Source: Bacilli bacterium
GTDB lineage: Bacteria > Bacillota_I > Bacilli_A > ML615J-28 > CAG-313
Direction: 5' to 3'
Assembly: GCA_900752975.1 (NCBI GenBank)
Contig: CAADXH010000056.1
Coordinates: 1-34,179, forward strand
DNA: 34,179 bases
The first letter of the stretch is position 1. Each line of letters starts with the position of its first letter. A model generated the notes under the pieces. That model worked only from the letters and a program-made list of their open reading frames with translations. It was not told the DNA's origin and searched no databases. This document shows, piece by piece, positions 31,326 through 34,179 of the stretch. The position numbers and the translations under genes are program-made.

Positions 31326-31865
31326 TTATTTACTTTCTGATAATATTTTTTCAGGTAGTATATTGTAAGCTATAATACTACCAATAAGCCAAGCAAGCAT
31401 CATAAAGATTCCGATATTTAAATTATATTTGTAAGTATACAAAATAGTATTACCACTACTTGTTACTGCTACTACAATTAAAAAAATTAATAATAAACAA
31501 TTTAACCCAAAATGCAAAATAAGACCTGAATATAAAATTCTTTTAATTTCATATTTACCAAGTTTATCTGGAAAATCCTTTAACACACCTACAATTTTTA
31601 GGACTCCACCTACACTTAATATTAACAATAATAAAGATAAGGTTAAAATTAAGATTTGAATAATTGAGGTCATAACACCACAAAACCCCAAATTCCAAAG
31701 GTTCATCAAGCTATATCCATTTATTGGCATTTTAGCTGGTTCAAACATTTCTTCGTTGTATTTAATCGTATAAGTTAAATATGGTAAAGTAAAATTACAA
31801 AAAGTAAGGGTGCTTACACCAGCAACCGCAAAATATATAAAATTCTTAAATATCTTTTCCTTCAT
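31326..31865 (-). CDS. Four-TM membrane protein of unknown function
   Basis: I do not recognise this 179-residue protein. It has hydrophobic helices at about 5-28, 45-82 (probably two), 97-120 and 145-165. Between the first two lies a loop with a KYNEEMFEPAKMPINGYS segment. No cysteine pairs, charged transport motifs or enzymatic signatures are seen. GAAGG lies 7 bases before the ATG at 31865; an ATG at 31883 is less likely. Its stop is immediately followed by the ackA ribosome binding site, so the two are co-transcribed from a -10 element at 31892-31897. Confidence 0.75.
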   Translation of the reverse strand: MKEKIFKNFIYFAVAGVSTLTFCNFTLPYLTYTIKYNEEMFEPAKMPINGYSLMNLWNLGFCGVMTSIIQILILTLSLLLLILSVGGVLKIVGVLKDFPDKLGKYEIKRILYSGLILHFGLNCLLLIFLIVVAVTSSGNTILYTYKYNLNIGIFMMLAWLIGSIIAYNILPEKILSESK

Positions 31866-31891
31866 AATTTTGCCTTCTTTCAAACATATGT

Positions 31892-31920
31892 ATTATAGCA
31901 CATTTGTCATTTTTTTGCCA
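31892..31920 (-). promoter_or_regulatory. Promoter of the membrane protein-ackA operon
   Basis: On the minus strand TGGCAA (31920-31915), 17-bp spacer, perfect TATAAT (31897-31892). It is divergent from the ABC transporter promoter about 48 bases away. Confidence 0.55.
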
Positions 31921-31944
31921 TTAAACTGTTTTATTTTAATTTTA

Positions 31945-31973
31945 TTGCTTTCTTTTTACTTTTTTGATATAAT
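31945..31973 (+). promoter_or_regulatory. SigA-type promoter of the ABC transporter
   Basis: TTGCTT (31945-31950), 17-bp spacer, TATAAT (31968-31973). GGAGG at about 31989-31993 serves the ATG at 32000. Confidence 0.7.
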
Positions 31974-31999
31974 CTTCTAAGTGTTAATGGAGGTATTAA

Positions 32000-33733
32000 A
32001 TGATTAAAAAATTTATGTCTTACTATAAGCCTCATCTTAGGTTATTCATGATAGATTTGTTTTGTGCATGTGTTGTTGCTATTTGTAATATATTTTATCC
32101 AAGAATTGTCCAACTCATTATTGGAACTTATGCCCCTAAAAAAGAATGGCAACCAATTTTAATACTTTGTGGTGTCCTCCTAGGTATATATATACTAAAA
32201 GCTTTCTTAAACTTTGTTATCCAGTACTGGGGCCACATTGTCGGAGTTAGAATTCAAGGTGATATGCGTAAAGACTTATTCACCCACTTACAAAAGCTTC
32301 CCTTTACTTATCTTGATGAAAACAAAACTGGCGTCATTATGTCACGTATTATTAATGACTTAATGGATATCTCAGAACTTGCTCATCATGGACCAGAAGA
32401 TACATTTATCTCGTTAATTACTTTAATTGCTTCATTTGTTATGATGGTTATTTATGTTGACTACCGACTTGCTTTAATTGTTTTTGGCATTGTTCCCTTT
32501 ATTGTATTGTTTGCGGTTAAAAGAAGAAAAAAAATGAAACAAGCTTTTAACACAATGAGGGAAAAAACTGGGGAAATTAACGCTCAAGTTGAAAGCTCAA
32601 TTTCGGGAATTAGAGTTACTCGTGCTTATGCAGCAAGCAATTACGAAATTGAAAAATTTAAAACATCAAATGAAAACTTTAAAAAAGCAAGAGCTATTGC
32701 CTATAAACAAATGGGAATCTTTGGTTCAGGTATGAATTTTTTTACTGATTTTTTATATTTAGTAATTATCCTAGCTAGTGGTTTGTTACTTGCATTTGGC
32801 AAAATTACCAATGATTCATTAACGGCAGCCGTCCTTTATGTGGCAATGATTATTAGTCCTATTAGGACTTTAATCTCAATATTTGAACAAATTCAAAGTG
32901 GTCTAACTGGATTTGCAAGATTTCAAGAGATAATGAGCGAAGAAATTGAAAAAGAATGCGATAACCCTATCACCCTTGAAAGATTTAATGATAAACTTGA
33001 ATTTCAAAATGTTAGTTTTAAATATGAGAATAAAGATGGCGACAAATCTGAGAACTTAGTATTAAACAATATTTCTTTTACTTTAAAAAAAGGTACCACA
33101 CTTGCTTTAGTTGGACCATCTGGTGGCGGTAAAACCACTATTTGTCACTTAATTCCACGTTTTTATGATATTATGAATGGAAGTATTAAAATTGATAATG
33201 TTGATATTAGAGAATACAGCCTTGACTCTTTACGGAATAATATTGGCATCGTGGCTCAAGATGTTTTCCTTTTTGGAGGAACCATTAAAGAAAATATTGC
33301 CTATGGCAAACTTGATGCTACAATGGATGAAATTGTCTTGGCCGCAAAAAATGCTAATATCCATGAGTTTATTGAAACCCTTCCTCATGGTTATGACACA
33401 TACGTTGGAGAGCGTGGTATTAAATTATCTGGAGGACAGAAACAAAGAATATCTATTGCTCGTGCTTTTCTTAAGAATCCACCAATCTTGATACTAGATG
33501 AAGCCACTAGTGCTCTTGATACAATTTCTGAATTACAGATTCAAAATTCTTTAGAAAATTTAAGTAAAGGTCGAACTACAATTGTTGTAGCACACCGCTT
33601 ATCCACTGTTAAAAACGCCAATGAAATAATGGTTGTAACTAAAGATGGAATTATAGAAAAAGGAACTCATGAAGAGCTCCTTAAAGAAAATGGTATATAT
33701 GCTAATCTTTACCAGTATCAATTCATAGAATAA
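32000..33733 (+). CDS. ABC exporter half-transporter (MsbA/multidrug type)
   Basis: A 577-residue exporter with a fused membrane domain (six TM helices, about 15-300) and ATPase domain (about 333-577). ATPase motifs are Walker A GPSGGGKT (372-379), Q-loop Gln420 in VAQDVFLFGG, signature LSGGQ (476-480), Walker B ILILDE (496-501), D-loop SALD and switch His532 in VVAHRLST. One copy of each half means it acts as a homodimer or with a partner. No partner gene is adjacent. The family covers lipid, peptide and drug export, and the substrate cannot be told from the sequence. Confidence 0.93.
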   Translation: MIKKFMSYYKPHLRLFMIDLFCACVVAICNIFYPRIVQLIIGTYAPKKEWQPILILCGVLLGIYILKAFLNFVIQYWGHIVGVRIQGDMRKDLFTHLQKLPFTYLDENKTGVIMSRIINDLMDISELAHHGPEDTFISLITLIASFVMMVIYVDYRLALIVFGIVPFIVLFAVKRRKKMKQAFNTMREKTGEINAQVESSISGIRVTRAYAASNYEIEKFKTSNENFKKARAIAYKQMGIFGSGMNFFTDFLYLVIILASGLLLAFGKITNDSLTAAVLYVAMIISPIRTLISIFEQIQSGLTGFARFQEIMSEEIEKECDNPITLERFNDKLEFQNVSFKYENKDGDKSENLVLNNISFTLKKGTTLALVGPSGGGKTTICHLIPRFYDIMNGSIKIDNVDIREYSLDSLRNNIGIVAQDVFLFGGTIKENIAYGKLDATMDEIVLAAKNANIHEFIETLPHGYDTYVGERGIKLSGGQKQRISIARAFLKNPPILILDEATSALDTISELQIQNSLENLSKGRTTIVVAHRLSTVKNANEIMVVTKDGIIEKGTHEELLKENGIYANLYQYQFIE

Positions 33734-33761
33734 GCTTGTCAACTTATAGACAAGCTTTTTT
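33732..33761 (+). terminator. Terminator of the ABC transporter gene
   Basis: A perfect 9-bp stem (33732-33740 with 33749-33757), 8-nt loop, then a run of Ts. The stop codon TAA partly overlaps the left arm. Confidence 0.9.
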
Positions 33762-33900
33762 TATTTATAAGGAAATTACATTTTATAAAAAACAAGAGTA
33801 TATAACATGCAAAATATTCCTTTTAACTGATAAAGCTTGACTATATTAAATATAACAATCCTTTTCACCAAATAAATTAGTAAGAAACTATCTAAGATTA

Positions 33901-34127
33901 TTTCACCATATATTCAAAAATCTTTTTAATAGTACTTTATACGAATTAAAGAAAAAAGAATAAAAAATAAAGAATATTAAATGTACAGTAATAAATGAAA
34001 GATATACATCAAAATAAATATTTAGAAAGAAAGAATCAAAAAAGGATTATACGAGGCAAAAGAAAAAAGGATAGTTAACGCCGATATAAATGGAGCATTA
34101 AATATCCTAAAGAAAAGTAAACCCTAG
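33901..34127 (+). pseudogene. Decayed 3' end of a TnpB (IS605 OrfB-type) gene
   Basis: No intact ORF remains, but two frames carry the C-terminus of a TnpB RNA-guided nuclease. One frame reads LYELKKKE, a stop at 33961, then KIKNIKCTVINERYTSK up to a stop at 34015, matching the YTSK motif of TnpB. After a frameshift, the other frame (34026-34127) reads KERIKKGLYEAKEKRIV and NADINGALNILKKSKP-stop, including the NADxNGALNI motif with the last RuvC aspartate. The zinc-finger region between them is largely missing. The stretch 33762-33900 holds nothing recognisable, possibly more eroded element sequence. Confidence 0.75.
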
Positions 34128-34149
34128 AATTATCAATTAATAGATAATT
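34128..34149 (+). mobile_element. Possible right-end hairpin of the IS605-type remnant
   Basis: A perfect 7-bp inverted repeat, AATTATC (34128-34134) and GATAATT (34143-34149), with an 8-nt loop begins right after the tnpB relic stop. IS200/IS605 elements carry subterminal hairpins in this position. The window ends soon after, so the boundary cannot be set. Confidence 0.35.
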
Positions 34150-34179
34150 TGAGAAATAGCAGTATAACACTACCAATAA

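Noticed and set aside
1..34179. Mollicutes genetic code (UGA = Trp) suggested by base composition
   Set aside because: UGA ends rpe, ung and spoIIGA at expected positions in coupled overlaps, and Trp is encoded by UGG throughout.

Overview
The window is AT-rich, gene-dense DNA from a low-GC Gram-positive bacterium. Its gene content points to a spore-forming member of the Bacilli close to the Erysipelotrichia/RF39-type gut lineages (an inference from gene order and surface-protein style; no ribosomal RNA is present). The code is the standard bacterial one. Three genes (rpe, ung, spoIIGA) end in UGA inside ATGA-type overlaps with the next gene, so UGA is a stop here despite the Mollicutes-like composition.

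Left block (1-6660): rpmB faces a minus-strand translation/ribosome-maturation operon (222-aa unknown, rsmB, rlmN, rsgA, rpe, thiN) with overlapping or nearly touching genes. This is the Bacillus subtilis sun-rlmN-(prpC-prkC)-rsgA-rpe-thiN-spoVM-rpmB neighbourhood without prpC/prkC. In the thiN-rpmB gap there is a 26-codon ORF in exactly the spoVM position with clear SpoVM similarity. Its start codon is enclosed by an 11-bp inverted repeat and a candidate SigE promoter lies upstream. lgt (lipoprotein maturation) follows on the plus strand.

Middle block (6670-18521): a minus-strand surface-protein island. It begins with a small winged-helix protein, then an ECF-type sigma factor overlapping a single-pass membrane protein that is placed and built like an anti-sigma factor. 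An 1853-aa lipoprotein comes next, whose N-terminal region is homologous to the ectodomain of the anti-sigma-like protein, then a 5-TM protein and a BspA-type leucine-rich-repeat protein. This sigma/anti-sigma/adhesin set is the strongest candidate for an undescribed system in the window.

Right-middle block (18705-24711): eno and gpmI (adjacent glycolytic steps, each with its own strong SigA-like promoter), a short secreted protein resembling a peptidase propeptide, a GLUG/beta-helix lipoprotein, an ECF-transporter S component and ung.

Right block (24824-34179): a sporulation/cell-division cluster on the minus strand, ftsZ - spoIIGA - sigE - DUF2130 gene - sigG, i.e. the Bacillus ftsZ/spoIIG/sigG arrangement with a coiled-coil nuclease-fold gene inserted between the two sigma genes. 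Three perfect-period 34-bp repeats lie behind ftsZ. Then come ackA with a small membrane protein, a divergent ABC exporter half-transporter, and at the right edge a decayed TnpB (IS605 OrfB-type) 3' end. Together spoVM, spoIIGA, sigE and sigG indicate an endospore programme.
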